Positions 24,499-33,010 of a DNA stretch of 64,000 nucleotides are shown here, piece by piece. The number at the start of each line of letters is the position of its first letter. The stretch's first letter is position 1. The stretch lies in the NCBI RefSeq assembly GCF_001905445.1, contig NZ_LIVQ01000003.1:62001-126000 (forward strand), written 5' to 3'. The stretch is from Streptomyces sp. CB00455. Lineage in GTDB: Bacteria; Actinomycetota; Actinomycetes; Streptomycetales; Streptomycetaceae. A program made the translations under genes and the position numbers. The notes below the pieces were generated by a model. That model was given only the letters and a program-made list of their open reading frames with translations, was not told the origin of the DNA and did not search any database.

Positions 24499-26055
24499 TC
24501 AGATCTGGCGGGAACGGGCCCTGAAGGCGGCTTTGCGGGCTTCCTTCGCCGCCTTCCTGTCCGGGTGCAGACGCCCCATCGCCTCCAGGACATAGGCCGT
24601 AGCCGGATGTTCCACCCGCCACACCTGGTCGAAGAAGCCCGCGTGGTGCGCGGTCAGGGTCTCCATCAGAAGCGGCAGTTCCTCGGTCTCCCCGTCGGCG
24701 GCGAGCTGCGCCGCGATCGTGTCGACCGTCAGCCAGAACACCATCGCGCTGTCCGGAGCCGGTACGTCGGCCACCCCGCGCTCCGTCAGCCATACCCGGG
24801 CGAGCCCGCCGAGCTCCCCGTCGTCCAGGACCGCGCGGACCGCGGGCTCGGCCTCCGGCCCGGCCGGCGCGAGGGCCTGCTGGCAGCGCAGCCGGCGCAG
24901 CGGGCCGCCCTCGTCGTCCCCGCGCGCTGCCTCCAGCAGCTCGGCGACGGCCACCGGCACCTCGCGGCCGGTCATCCAGGCCTCGATCTCGGCCTGGGCG
25001 GCGCTCTCGGAGTAGGAGGAGACGGCGTCCAGCAGGGCGTCCGCGCCCTTGCCGGCCAGGTCCCCGATGGCCGGGGCCTCGACTCCGGCCTCCAGCATGC
25101 GGGCCCGCACCCCGTACAGGCCGAGGGGCGTCAGGCGGACCATCCCGTAGCGGGCGACGTCCTCCTCGGCGTCGGCGGGCGCTCCGGCGGCGAGTTCCTC
25201 GTCGTCCGCCTCCGTCATCAGCTGCTCGTCGACGGGCCGGAACTCGACCAGTCCGATCGGCTCCAGCTGCCGGAACTGGTCGTCGAGGCGCATCATCGCG
25301 TCCGAGACCTGCTCCAGGACCGCGTCCGTCGGCTCGCCCATGCCGTCCGGCACGACCATGGACGCGGCGAGCACGGGCAGCGGGACCGGGCCGTCCGCCG
25401 TCCCGCCCTCGGCGACGGTGAGCAGGTAGAGGTTGGCGAGGACCCCGTCGAGGAAGTCCGCCTCGCGCCGCGGGTTCCAGTCCAGCCGGTCGAAGTCGAT
25501 CTCGCCGCCGGCGTCCAGCGCGTCGACGAGGTCGTCCAGGTCGGGCACGGCCGCATCCGCCAGCACGGCGTCCAGCGCGGCCAGCCACAGGTCGAGCACG
25601 TCCCCGGGGGCGCCGCCCGTGATCAGCGCCAGGTCCTCGCCGGGCGCGGCGGTGCCGAACCGCCCCCCGGCGCCGCGCGCGTCCCCGGCGCCGCCGTCCG
25701 CGCCCCCGCCCCCGCCGTCCTCGTCACGGCCGTCCTCGTCACGGCCGTCCTCGCCGGCGCCGTCCGCCTCCGGCTCGGTCACATCGACCAGGCCGGTGTC
25801 CACGGCCACCCGCCAGGCATGGCCGGCGTACCCGACGCAGTCCGCGTCGGCGGTGTCGAGGCCGAGCACCGCCGCGGCTTCGGGGAGCTGGTCGGCGACG
25901 AGTTCGCCGCCGGTGTCGACGCGGGTGGCGGGACCGGCCCAGCGGGCCAGCCGCACGGCGCGGGCGAACAGCGGGGCGACGAGGGCGTCGCGGGCCAGTT
26001 CCGCATCGGAGTGCAGCCGTACCGGCGGCAGCGTGGGGTGCGGCTCTGCGGACAT
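24499..26055 (-). CDS. Large acidic cytoplasmic protein of unknown function
   Basis: 518 residues, strongly acidic, without signal peptide or membrane segments; no family was recognised. Residues about 100-130 are an Asp/Glu/Gly-rich low-complexity stretch encoded by a 15-base tandem repeat. The rest looks helical, with repeated Leu-rich segments (DVLDLWLAALDAVLAD, ADFLDGVLANLYLLTVAEG) that recall a helical-repeat or scaffold protein. The C-terminus is basic (KAAKEARKAAFRARSRQI). GAGGAGAA precedes the ATG at 26055; the open frame continues further upstream but that part is Arg/Gly-rich and not protein-like. It is divergent from the secreted nuclease-like gene. Confidence 0.7.
   Translation of the reverse strand: MSAEPHPTLPPVRLHSDAELARDALVAPLFARAVRLARWAGPATRVDTGGELVADQLPEAAAVLGLDTADADCVGYAGHAWRVAVDTGLVDVTEPEADGAGEDGRDEDGRDEDGGGGGADGGAGDARGAGGRFGTAAPGEDLALITGGAPGDVLDLWLAALDAVLADAAVPDLDDLVDALDAGGEIDFDRLDWNPRREADFLDGVLANLYLLTVAEGGTADGPVPLPVLAASMVVPDGMGEPTDAVLEQVSDAMMRLDDQFRQLEPIGLVEFRPVDEQLMTEADDEELAAGAPADAEEDVARYGMVRLTPLGLYGVRARMLEAGVEAPAIGDLAGKGADALLDAVSSYSESAAQAEIEAWMTGREVPVAVAELLEAARGDDEGGPLRRLRCQQALAPAGPEAEPAVRAVLDDGELGGLARVWLTERGVADVPAPDSAMVFWLTVDTIAAQLAADGETEELPLLMETLTAHHAGFFDQVWRVEHPATAYVLEAMGRLHPDRKAAKEARKAAFRARSRQI
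25714..25758. repeat. 15-base tandem repeat inside the acidic protein gene
   Basis: Two full and one partial copies of GCCGTCCTCGTCACG; on the coding strand they encode the EDGRD repeats of the low-complexity segment. Confidence 0.75.
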
Positions 26056-26370
26056 GGGGCGGTTCTCCTCGCGGGCGCGGTGGGGGCGGGTGGAGCGGTA
26101 CCGGACCGGGCGATCGCGCTCCGGCCCCGGCCTGGGCCACGGCGGGACCGTCGGCCGGCGTCCCAGCGTAGACGCATTTCGGGCGCGTCCGGCGGGCCAT
26201 CGCCTTTGGTTCATCCCACAGTCCACCGCCGTATCCCCTGGAGGCCTTGACAACTTCGCCGGGCACAAAGGAAATTGACGCGCGTAGATGTATCGGGAGC
26301 CGCGAGTCTCCCGCAGATCTCCCGCCGCACTCCCCTCCGTCTCCCTCATCCCACACCGGAGTTCCCGCCC
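26056..26370. other. Divergent intergenic region, no gene
   Basis: This 315-base gap separates the acidic unknown protein from the secreted EEP-family gene. A TTGACA at 26247 could be a -35 element for the rightward gene, but the matching -10 is poor. No further gene or clear operator was seen. Confidence 0.5.
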
Positions 26371-28218
26371 ATGCGCTCCTCGCATCCCCGTTCCGCCGCC
26401 GTCGCGGCCCTCGTCGCCACCGCGCTGGCCACCGGCCTGCTCGCGGGCTCCGCGTCCGCCGACGCCGCCGAAGGCTCCGCGGCCGCCGAGACGGTACGCA
26501 TCCACGACATCCAGGGCACCACCCGGATATCCCCGCTCGCCGGCAAGCAGGTCACCGACGTCGAGGGCATCGTGACGGGCGTGCGGACGTACGGCTCGCG
26601 CGGCTTCTGGATCCAGGACCCGGACGCCGACGACGACGCCGCCACCAGCGAAGGCGTGTTCGTCTTCACCGGCTCGGCGCCGACCGTCGCCGTGGGCGAC
26701 GCGGTCAAGGTCTCCGGCACCGTGGGCGAGTACATCCCCGGCGGCGCCGCCTCCGGCAACCAGTCGGTGACCCAGATCGCGAAGCCGGCCGTCACGGTGG
26801 TCTCCTCAGGCAACGCGCTCCCGGCGGCCACCGCGGTCAACGAGTACACCGTGCCCGCCGAGTACACCCCGGCCGGCGACCCGGCCGCCGGTGGCAGCAT
26901 CAACGGCCTGACCCTGGACCCCTCGCGCTACGCCCTGGACTACTTCGAGTCCCTGGAGGGCATGGACGTCCGGATCGGCACCTCGCGCGTGGTCGGCGCC
27001 ACCGACCCGTACGCGGAGCTGTGGGTCACCGTCAAGGGCTGGGAGAACACCGCCAAGCGCGGCGGCACCCTCTACGGCTCCTACGAGTCGCAGAACACCG
27101 GACGCCTCCAGATCCAGCAGCTCGCGCCGCTCGCGCAGCAGCCCTTCCCGGTGGCCAACGTCGGCGACAAACTGACGGGCACCACCGAGGGCCCGCTGGA
27201 CTTCAACCAGTTCGGCGGCTACACCCTGGTGGCCCGCAGCCTCGGCACCGTCAAGGCCGGCACCCTGGCCCCGGAGAAGACCAAGGCGCAGGCCGCGAAC
27301 GAGCTCGCCGTGGCCACGTACAACGTCGAGAACCTCGACCCGACCGACCCGCAGGAGAAGTTCGACGCGCTGGCGAAGGCCGTCGTGGAGAACCTCGCCT
27401 CCCCCGACATCCTGGCCCTGGAGGAGATCCAGGACGACAACGGCGCCAAGAACGACGGCACGGTCTCCGCCGAGCAGACCCTCGTCAAGTTCACCACGGC
27501 GATCGCGGCGGCGGGCGGCCCGGCCTACCAGTGGCGGTCCATCAACCCGGAGGACAAGAAGGACGGCGGCGAGCCCGGCGGCAACATCCGCCAGGTGTTC
27601 CTCTTCAACCCGGCGCGGGTCTCCTTCACCGAGCGCGCCCCGGGCGACGCGGTGACGGCGACCGGTGTGGTCAAGGAGAAGGGCAAGGCCGCCCTGACCC
27701 ACTCCCCCGGCCGCATCGACCCCGCCAACCCGGCGTGGGCGGACAGCCGCAAGCCGCTGGCGGGCGAGTTCACCTTCCGCGGCAAGACGGTCTTCGTGAT
27801 CGCCAACCACTTCGGTTCCAAGGGCGGCGACGAGGGCCTGGCCTCGCACCACCAGCCGCCGGTGCGCTCCTCGGAGGCCAAGCGGCTGCTCCAGGCGCAG
27901 GCCGTGAACGGCTTCGTCAAGGACATCCTGGCCGTCGACAAGAACGCGATCGTCCTCGCGGTCGGTGACATCAACGACTTCGAGTTCTCGGGGACGGCGC
28001 AGGCGCTGGAGGACGGCGGGGCGCTGTACTCGGCGATCAAGTCCCTCCCGAAGGCGGAACGTTACAGCTACGTCTACCAGGGCAACGCCCAGGTCCTGGA
28101 CCAGATCCTGACCAGCCCGGGGATCAAGTCCTTCACCTACGACAGCGTGCACATCAACGCCGAGTTCGCGGCCCAGAACAGCGACCACGACCCGCAGGTG
28201 CTGCGCCTGCGCCCGTAA
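26371..28218 (+). CDS. Secreted endonuclease/exonuclease/phosphatase-family protein
   Basis: 615 residues with a Sec signal peptide (positive start MRSSHPR, hydrophobic core, cleavage near SASA-DAA). A beta-sandwich/OB-like region follows (about 40-290), as in ExeM/NucH-type secreted nucleases. The C-terminal EEP domain has ATYNVENLDP, LALEEIQDD with the metal-binding Glu, FVIANHFGSKGGDE, AVGDINDFEFSG and the final NSDHDPQVLRLRP with the catalytic Asp-His pair. It probably cleaves extracellular DNA/RNA or phosphodiesters. GGAG lies nine bases before the ATG. A G+C hairpin at about 28235-28280 follows the stop. Confidence 0.9.
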   Translation: MRSSHPRSAAVAALVATALATGLLAGSASADAAEGSAAAETVRIHDIQGTTRISPLAGKQVTDVEGIVTGVRTYGSRGFWIQDPDADDDAATSEGVFVFTGSAPTVAVGDAVKVSGTVGEYIPGGAASGNQSVTQIAKPAVTVVSSGNALPAATAVNEYTVPAEYTPAGDPAAGGSINGLTLDPSRYALDYFESLEGMDVRIGTSRVVGATDPYAELWVTVKGWENTAKRGGTLYGSYESQNTGRLQIQQLAPLAQQPFPVANVGDKLTGTTEGPLDFNQFGGYTLVARSLGTVKAGTLAPEKTKAQAANELAVATYNVENLDPTDPQEKFDALAKAVVENLASPDILALEEIQDDNGAKNDGTVSAEQTLVKFTTAIAAAGGPAYQWRSINPEDKKDGGEPGGNIRQVFLFNPARVSFTERAPGDAVTATGVVKEKGKAALTHSPGRIDPANPAWADSRKPLAGEFTFRGKTVFVIANHFGSKGGDEGLASHHQPPVRSSEAKRLLQAQAVNGFVKDILAVDKNAIVLAVGDINDFEFSGTAQALEDGGALYSAIKSLPKAERYSYVYQGNAQVLDQILTSPGIKSFTYDSVHINAEFAAQNSDHDPQVLRLRP

Positions 28219-28234
28219 TCCCGCGAGGCAGCCG

Positions 28235-28280
28235 CCCGGCCCCCCTCCCCAGGCGCACCACGCCCGGGGAGGGACCCGGC
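28235..28280 (+). terminator. Imperfect hairpin after the EEP-family gene
   Basis: CCCCCTCCCC pairs with GGGGAGGG across a 15-base loop, extended by CCGG/CCGG pairs with a bulge; 16 bases past the stop. Confidence 0.5.
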
Positions 28281-28429
28281 CGCCCCGAGGCCCCGTGACG
28301 GATGCGACGGCGCCTCTCGGGCGTGGCGTGACGCTCGACACACCCCTACCGAATGGGCCGGTTGTGGTGTTGAGTGTCTGCACGCCCGATCTTGTACCGC
28401 CTTGTACCCCGCACACCCCGGAGGACCGC

Positions 28430-28684
28430 GTGTTCCCCTCCATCTCCCTCGCCCAGGAAATCGGCGTCGCGATCCTGCTCGTGGCCGCCCTCGCCGGGGT
28501 CGTCGGTCTCGGCCACATGCTGTGGGACGGCCGCTTCCACCAGCCGGAGCCGGGCGCCCTGGACAGCCTGTCGGTGATCCCGGCGCAGCGGGGCCCGGGT
28601 GCGCACCCGTTGGAGTCGGTGGAGCTGACCGAGGCCGAACAGCAGGCCTTCGCGGGCCTGATCCGCACCTTCCCCCTGAACTGA
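28430..28684 (+). CDS. Small membrane protein of unknown function
   Basis: 84 residues from a GTG with GGAGG five bases upstream. One hydrophobic segment (IGVAILLVAALAGVVGLGHML, about residues 8-28) is followed by a hydrophilic cytoplasmic-looking tail with LESVELTEAEQQAFAGLIRTFPLN. No family was recognised. The frame is open upstream to 28295, but the strong ribosome site supports the short form. It converges on dapD with a large hairpin between them. Confidence 0.7.
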   Translation: MFPSISLAQEIGVAILLVAALAGVVGLGHMLWDGRFHQPEPGALDSLSVIPAQRGPGAHPLESVELTEAEQQAFAGLIRTFPLN

Positions 28685-28685
28685 C

Positions 28686-28743
28686 CCCGTACGCGAAGGC
28701 GCCCTCCCACCCCGGTCGGGGCAGGAGGGCGCTTCGCGTACGG
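28686..28743. terminator. Long bidirectional hairpin terminator
   Basis: CCGTACGCGAAG-GCGCCCTCC pairs with GGAGGGCGC-TTCGCGTACGG with one bulged base, between converging genes ending at 28684 and 28759. Confidence 0.85.
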
Positions 28744-28758
28744 GCCCCGCGGCAGGGG

Positions 28759-29739
28759 TCAGTTGTGGCTGTGCAGGATCTCGTTCAGGCCGCCCCAGGC
28801 CGCCTTGTACGGGCGGGCCTCGACGGTGCCGGTGACCGAGTTGCGGCGGAAGAGGATGTTGTCGGCGCCCGACAGTTCGAGGGCCTTGACGACCTGGCCG
28901 TCCGGGAGGGTGACGCGGGTGCCGGCGGTGACGTAGAGGCCCGCCTCGACGACGCACTCGTCGCCCAGCGCGATGCCGACGCCCGCCTCCGCGCCGACCA
29001 GGGTCCGCTCGCCGATCGAGATGATCTGCTTGCCGCCGCCCGAGAGGGTGCCCATGGTGGAGGCGCCGCCGCCGATGTCCGAGCCGTCGCCGACCACGAC
29101 GCCGGCGGAGATGCGGCCCTCGACCATCGAGGTGCCGAGGGTGCCGGCGTTGAAGTTGACGAAGCCCTCGTGCATGACGGTCGTGCCCTCGGCGAGGTGC
29201 GCGCCGAGGCGGACGCGGTCCGCGTCGGCGATGCGCACGCCCTTGGGGGCGACGTAGTCCGTCATCCGGGGGAACTTGTCGATCGAGGTGACCTGGAGGT
29301 GCAGGCCCTCGGCGCGCGCGTGGAGGCGGACGGTCTCGACCTGGTCGACCGCGACCGGACCCAGCGAGGTCCAGGCGACGTTGGCCAGCAGGCCGAAGAG
29401 ACCGTCGAGGTTCTGGCCGTGCGGCTTGACCAGGCGGTGGCTGAGCAGGTGCAGGCGCAGGTACGCGTCGTGCGCGTCGAGCGGCTTGTCCTCCAGGGAG
29501 GAGATCACCGTACGGACGGCCACGACCTCGACGCCGCGGACCGCGTCCTGGCGGATCGCCTTCGCCGCGGCGGCTCCCAGCAGCTCCACGGCCCGCTCGG
29601 CGGTGAGGCGTTCGGTGCCGGCCGGGCCGGGCTCGGCGGCGAGCTCGGGGGCCGGGAACCAGGTGTCGAGGACGGTGCCGTCGGGGGTGATGGTGGCAAG
29701 TCCGGCGGCGACGGCGCCGGTGGTACGCGTAGCAGTCAT
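28759..29739 (-). CDS. dapD: 2,3,4,5-tetrahydropyridine-2,6-dicarboxylate N-succinyltransferase
   Basis: 326 residues, the actinobacterial form of DapD, which succinylates tetrahydrodipicolinate in the lysine and meso/LL-diaminopimelate pathway. The C-terminal half is a left-handed beta helix with hexapeptide repeats ([37 protein letters not shown]) and the family segments [15 protein letters not shown] and [16 protein letters not shown]. Length is normal. The ATG has a short 5' gap to the MFS gene end. It is not in an operon with other dap genes here. The enzyme acts in the cytoplasm as a trimer. Confidence 0.96.
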   Translation of the reverse strand: MTATRTTGAVAAGLATITPDGTVLDTWFPAPELAAEPGPAGTERLTAERAVELLGAAAAKAIRQDAVRGVEVVAVRTVISSLEDKPLDAHDAYLRLHLLSHRLVKPHGQNLDGLFGLLANVAWTSLGPVAVDQVETVRLHARAEGLHLQVTSIDKFPRMTDYVAPKGVRIADADRVRLGAHLAEGTTVMHEGFVNFNAGTLGTSMVEGRISAGVVVGDGSDIGGGASTMGTLSGGGKQIISIGERTLVGAEAGVGIALGDECVVEAGLYVTAGTRVTLPDGQVVKALELSGADNILFRRNSVTGTVEARPYKAAWGGLNEILHSHN

Positions 29740-29782
29740 GCCAGAAACCTAACCGGCGACGGCCCGAGGTCGCGAACCGGTC

Positions 29783-31084
29783 TCATGAGCCGGTCGCGCC
29801 TCCCGCCCGGCCGAGTGTCGCGCCACCGGTCCCGCCCCCTGTCACGCGCCCCGCCGGGGCCGGGTGTGGCACGGCCGGTCCCGCCCCGTGTCGCGGCCCC
29901 CGTCCCGCCCCCGGCCGTTCCGCCTTCCGGGACATCCACAGCACCGCCCCGCCCGCTCCGCCCGCCAGTGCCGCGCACGCCGGCCACAGCAGCCCGGGCG
30001 CGGCGCAGTAGAGCGCCCCGCCCAGCGGCGCACCGAGGACGACCCCGCTGACCGAGACACCCGCGTACAGGCTCTGGAACCGCCCGGCCGCGTGCTCCGG
30101 CGCCTGGTCGGCGACGTACGCGGTGGCGGTGGTCTTGTAGAGGATCTCCCCCAGGCTCAGCAGGACCATCATCACGGCCGCCTCCACGACTCCGGCGCCG
30201 GCGAGCAGCGCCGCGTACCCGGCTCCCACCAGGACGAGGCCGCTACCGACGACCGCCAGCGGCGGGCGCTCCCGGAGCGCGACGGCGGCCGGCAGTTCCA
30301 GCAGCAGGATGACCGCGCCGTTGAGCGCGATGACGAAGCCGAACGCACGCACGTCGAAGCCGTGGTCGGCGAGGAAGACGGGGAAGGTGGAGTACTGCTG
30401 CCGGTAGACGAGGTCCACGACGAAGACCGCCGCGAGCAGGACCGCCACCGCCGGCCGCGCCCGCAGTTCCGCCCGGAGGCCGCGGCCCCCCGGCCCGCCT
30501 GCGGCCGGTGCGCGGGAGGCGCCGCGGGCCGGGACCACCCGCGCGGTCCACCAGGCGAAGACGAGGGTGCCGATCCCGTCGGCGAGGAACAGCCAGTCGT
30601 ACGAGAGCACGGTCGCGACCAGGGCTCCGAGGGGCGGGCCGAGCGTGAAGCCGCCGTTGGAGACGCACCGCACGACGGCGAAGGCCTGCCGGCGGGCCCC
30701 CTCGGGGACGGTGACGGCGACGAGCGCGGCGTTGGCTGCGCGGATCACTCCGGAGGCGTACTGGGCCAGGGGCAGGGCGGCGCACAGCAGCGGGGTGGAC
30801 AGCAGGGGCAGGGCCGTCAGGGCGAGGCCGCCGAGGGTCGCCGCGGCCAGCAGCACCCGGCGGTGGCCGAAGCGGTCGCCGTACCAGCCGCCGGTGAAGT
30901 TCCCGGCGACCATGCCGATGCCGCCGACGCCGACGGCCAATCCCGCCTGGGCGGTTCCGAGGCCGCGCGGTCCGGTCAGGTACATGAAGACGAATACGAA
31001 GGTGAAACTGACAACGGCGTTGACGAACACCCCGGCCGCGAGCAGCCACACCACCCTCGGTACGTCCCTGAGCCCCTTGAGCAC
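29783..31084 (-). CDS. MFS transporter, divergent from an HxlR-peroxiredoxin regulator
   Basis: About 433 residues, with 12 predicted membrane segments. The MFS motif A form GGWYGDRFGHRRVLL is in the loop after segment 2, and a related loop is absent after segment 8. The group is the drug/multidrug efflux type. The C-terminal 45 residues are Gly/Arg/Pro-rich and not transporter-like. The start is ambiguous: GTG 31105 sits close to the operator, while GTG 31084 has GGGACGGGGG upstream and leaves a more normal N-terminus. The gene is divergent from a regulator with a fused peroxiredoxin domain, with a perfect palindrome in the 90-base gap, so it is probably the regulator's target. The exported compound is unknown. 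Confidence 0.85.
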   Translation of the reverse strand: MLKGLRDVPRVVWLLAAGVFVNAVVSFTFVFVFMYLTGPRGLGTAQAGLAVGVGGIGMVAGNFTGGWYGDRFGHRRVLLAAATLGGLALTALPLLSTPLLCAALPLAQYASGVIRAANAALVAVTVPEGARRQAFAVVRCVSNGGFTLGPPLGALVATVLSYDWLFLADGIGTLVFAWWTARVVPARGASRAPAAGGPGGRGLRAELRARPAVAVLLAAVFVVDLVYRQQYSTFPVFLADHGFDVRAFGFVIALNGAVILLLELPAAVALRERPPLAVVGSGLVLVGAGYAALLAGAGVVEAAVMMVLLSLGEILYKTTATAYVADQAPEHAAGRFQSLYAGVSVSGVVLGAPLGGALYCAAPGLLWPACAALAGGAGGAVLWMSRKAERPGAGRGPRHGAGPAVPHPAPAGRVTGGGTGGATLGRAGGATGS

Positions 31085-31107
31085 GACCGCCCGCCCCCGT
31101 CCCACCC

Positions 31108-31132
31108 AGTCAGTTCATTTTGGGAACTGACT
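31108..31132. promoter_or_regulatory. Candidate HxlR-type operator
   Basis: AGTCAGTTC and GAACTGACT form perfect nine-base arms separated by seven bases. The palindrome lies between the divergent MFS and HxlR-peroxiredoxin genes and would overlap both promoters. HxlR proteins bind such palindromes as dimers. Confidence 0.7.
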
Positions 31133-31175
31133 ATGGCAGCATGACAGCCTGGGGTCAACGGACAAAGGAGTGCCC

Positions 31176-32057
31176 ATGGCCCAGCGCACGCCCCTCGGTG
31201 ACGCGGACTGCTCCATCGCCCAGGCCCTCGACGTCGTGGGCGACTGGTGGACGCTGCTGATCGTGCGTGACGCCGCGCGCGGCGTGCACCGGTTCGAGGA
31301 GTTCCAGCGCGAGCTCGGCGTCTCCCGCAAGGTGCTCACCGAGCGGCTGAAGCTGCTCGTGGAGGCCGGGGTGCTGACGCGCGAGCCGTACCAGGAGCGT
31401 CCGGTACGGCACGAGTACCGGCTGACCCCGCGCGGGCGGGGGCTGCTGCCGGTCCTGGTGGCCCTCCAGGACTGGGGTGACACCTGGGTCCTGGGAGAGG
31501 GAGACATGACGGCCACCACCGGTGAATCCTCGCGGGAGGCGGTGCGGGTCCACGCGCTGCGCGGCACCGCGGTCCCCGAGCTGCTGCTGCCGGACCGGTT
31601 CGGCGAGCTGCGCGACCCGGTGGCGGACACCCCGTTCACGGTCCTGTACGGCTTCCCCGGCGCGTACGCACGGGCCGGGTCCTACCCGCCGGGGTGGGCG
31701 GGGATCCCCGGGGCGAAGGGCTGCACGTTCGAGTCCTGCACCTACCGCGACCAGCTGGCGCAGTTCACGGAGGCGGGCGCTACCGTCCACGGGGTGTCCA
31801 CCCAACGGCCCGACGAGCAGGAGGAGTTCGCGCAGTCGGAGGGACTGCGCTTCCCGCTCCTCTCGGACGCGGAGCTCACCTTGACCGCGGCGCTGCGGCT
31901 GCCGACCTTCCGGGCCGCGGGGGTGAGCCGGCTCAAGCGGCTGACGCTGGTGGTGGACCGGGACCGGACGGTGCGCGAGGTCATCTACCCGATCACGGAC
32001 ATCGAGGGCAGCGTCCGGACGGCCCTGACGGCGGTCCGCGCGGCAGCGACCGCCTGA
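31176..32057 (+). CDS. HxlR-type DNA-binding domain fused to a PrxQ-like peroxiredoxin domain
   Basis: 293 residues. Residues about 1-105 are an HxlR/MarR-like winged helix (SIAQALDVVGDWWTLLIVRD, FEEFQRELGVSRKVLTERLKLL, YRLTPRGRGLLPVL). It keeps the N-terminal cysteine (Cys12) at which known HxlR sensors such as YodB and HypR detect quinones or disulfide stress. Residues about 125-293 are a thioredoxin-fold peroxiredoxin domain with GCTFESCTYRD: peroxidatic Cys183 and Cys188 in the C-X4-C spacing of PrxQ enzymes. AAGGAG lies five bases before the ATG. The combination suggests a regulator that reduces or senses peroxide directly. It is divergent from an MFS exporter. Sensing is inferred; domain identities are clear. 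Confidence 0.85.
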   Translation: MAQRTPLGDADCSIAQALDVVGDWWTLLIVRDAARGVHRFEEFQRELGVSRKVLTERLKLLVEAGVLTREPYQERPVRHEYRLTPRGRGLLPVLVALQDWGDTWVLGEGDMTATTGESSREAVRVHALRGTAVPELLLPDRFGELRDPVADTPFTVLYGFPGAYARAGSYPPGWAGIPGAKGCTFESCTYRDQLAQFTEAGATVHGVSTQRPDEQEEFAQSEGLRFPLLSDAELTLTAALRLPTFRAAGVSRLKRLTLVVDRDRTVREVIYPITDIEGSVRTALTAVRAAATA

Positions 32058-32091
32058 CGGCGGGCCCCCAGGCCCCGGCCCCGGCCCCCGC

Positions 32092-32631
32092 TCAGTTCAG
32101 GGCGACCCAGGCCGCCCGCGCCTTCTTCCACTCCGGATGCGTCAGGTCCTCGGCCCCGGTCCCGCTACCGGAGCCGGTGCGGTGGCGGGTGGCGTGCGCG
32201 GCTTCGTCCCGGGCCGAAGCCGCGTACGACAGGACGGCCGTGGCGGTCCGCCCGCCGCGCCCGGTGACCTGGAGGGTCAGCTCGGTACAGCCCTGGCCGC
32301 GGGCCCGGACCGTCAGCTTCCGGTCGCCTTGCCGCGTGCGCTCCTGCCGTACGTCGCCCACCGCGGCCACCGCCGGGTCGCTGGAGGCGATCACCCGGAG
32401 CCTCAGCAATCCGGCCGGCACGCCGGCCTGCTCGATGTCCACGGTCACGGTCGGGCCGCCGGCGCCGCCCACCGCACCGCTGAGGTGGGCGGCGGACAGC
32501 GCGATCGTCACGGGGGCGTATCCCCCCTCCGCGTACGCGGGGCCGGTCAGCCCCGCGAGGAGCAGGGCCGCGGCCCCTGTGGCGCCCACGGCACCGCGGC
32601 GGCGCCGGAAAACAGGGAGGGCCCCCGGCAC
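32092..32631 (-). CDS. Putative secreted protein of unknown function
   Basis: About 179 residues. PVFRRRRGAVGATG followed by AALLLAGLTGPAYA-EGG is a good Sec signal peptide. The mature part is rich in beta-prone Thr/Val with one cysteine (GQGCTELTL) and ends in a hydrophilic segment with HATRHRTGSGSG and HPEWKKARAAWVALN. No family was recognised. The start is uncertain: GTG 32631 lies inside the suf operon terminator hairpin, and GTG 32589 is an alternative that loses the Arg cluster. The overlap of the coding sequence with the terminator is unusual. Confidence 0.6.
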   Translation of the reverse strand: MPGALPVFRRRRGAVGATGAAALLLAGLTGPAYAEGGYAPVTIALSAAHLSGAVGGAGGPTVTVDIEQAGVPAGLLRLRVIASSDPAVAAVGDVRQERTRQGDRKLTVRARGQGCTELTLQVTGRGGRTATAVLSYAASARDEAAHATRHRTGSGSGTGAEDLTHPEWKKARAAWVALN

Positions 32632-32650
32632 GACCGTGCCGGGGGCCCTC
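32617..32650 (-). terminator. Terminator of the suf operon
   Basis: Perfect 15-base stem (GAGGGCCCCCGGCAC and complement) with a GACC loop, 16 bases past the end of the last suf gene. Confidence 0.85.
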
Positions 32651-32665
32651 GACCGCGAGCCGTCG

Positions 32666-33010
32666 TCAGACGTTGAAACCGAGCGCGCGGAGCTGCTCAC
32701 GACCATCGTCCGTGATCTTGTCCGGGCCCCACGGGGGCATCCAGACCCAGTTGATGCGCAGTTCGCTGACGATGCCGTCCGTCGCCGATTTCGCCTGGTC
32801 CTCGATGACGTCCGTCAGCGGGCAGGCCGCCGAGGTCAGCGTCATGTCGAGGGTGGCGATGTTCGCGTCGTCGACGTGGATGCCGTAGATCAGGCCCAGG
32901 TTCACGACGTCGATGCCCAGCTCCGGGTCGACCACGTCGTAGAGGGCCTCGCGGACCTCCTCCTCGGTGGCCGGCTTGATCGACGCCTCGGGCGTCGCGT
33001 TCTCGGTCAT
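32666..33010 (-). CDS. SufT/PaaD-like iron-sulfur assembly protein (DUF59)
   Basis: 114 residues of the MIP18/DUF59 family. The pattern EEVREALYDVVDPELGIDVVNLGLIYGI is followed by the conserved cysteine in TSAACPLTDVIEDQ. Members help mature Fe-S proteins, often as the final gene of suf operons in actinobacteria (Rv1466-like). The ATG overlaps the sufU stop by four bases (ATGA), so it is translated with the operon. A 15-base-stem terminator follows. The WMPPWGPDKITDDG end is typical of the SUF-linked subgroup. Confidence 0.92.
   Translation of the reverse strand: MTENATPEASIKPATEEEVREALYDVVDPELGIDVVNLGLIYGIHVDDANIATLDMTLTSAACPLTDVIEDQAKSATDGIVSELRINWVWMPPWGPDKITDDGREQLRALGFNV

Noticed and set aside
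26209-26230. A second possible PHO box before the EEP-family gene
   Set aside because: GTTCATCCCAC is followed by AGTCCACCGCC, whose first five bases do not repeat GTTCA. The match is too weak.
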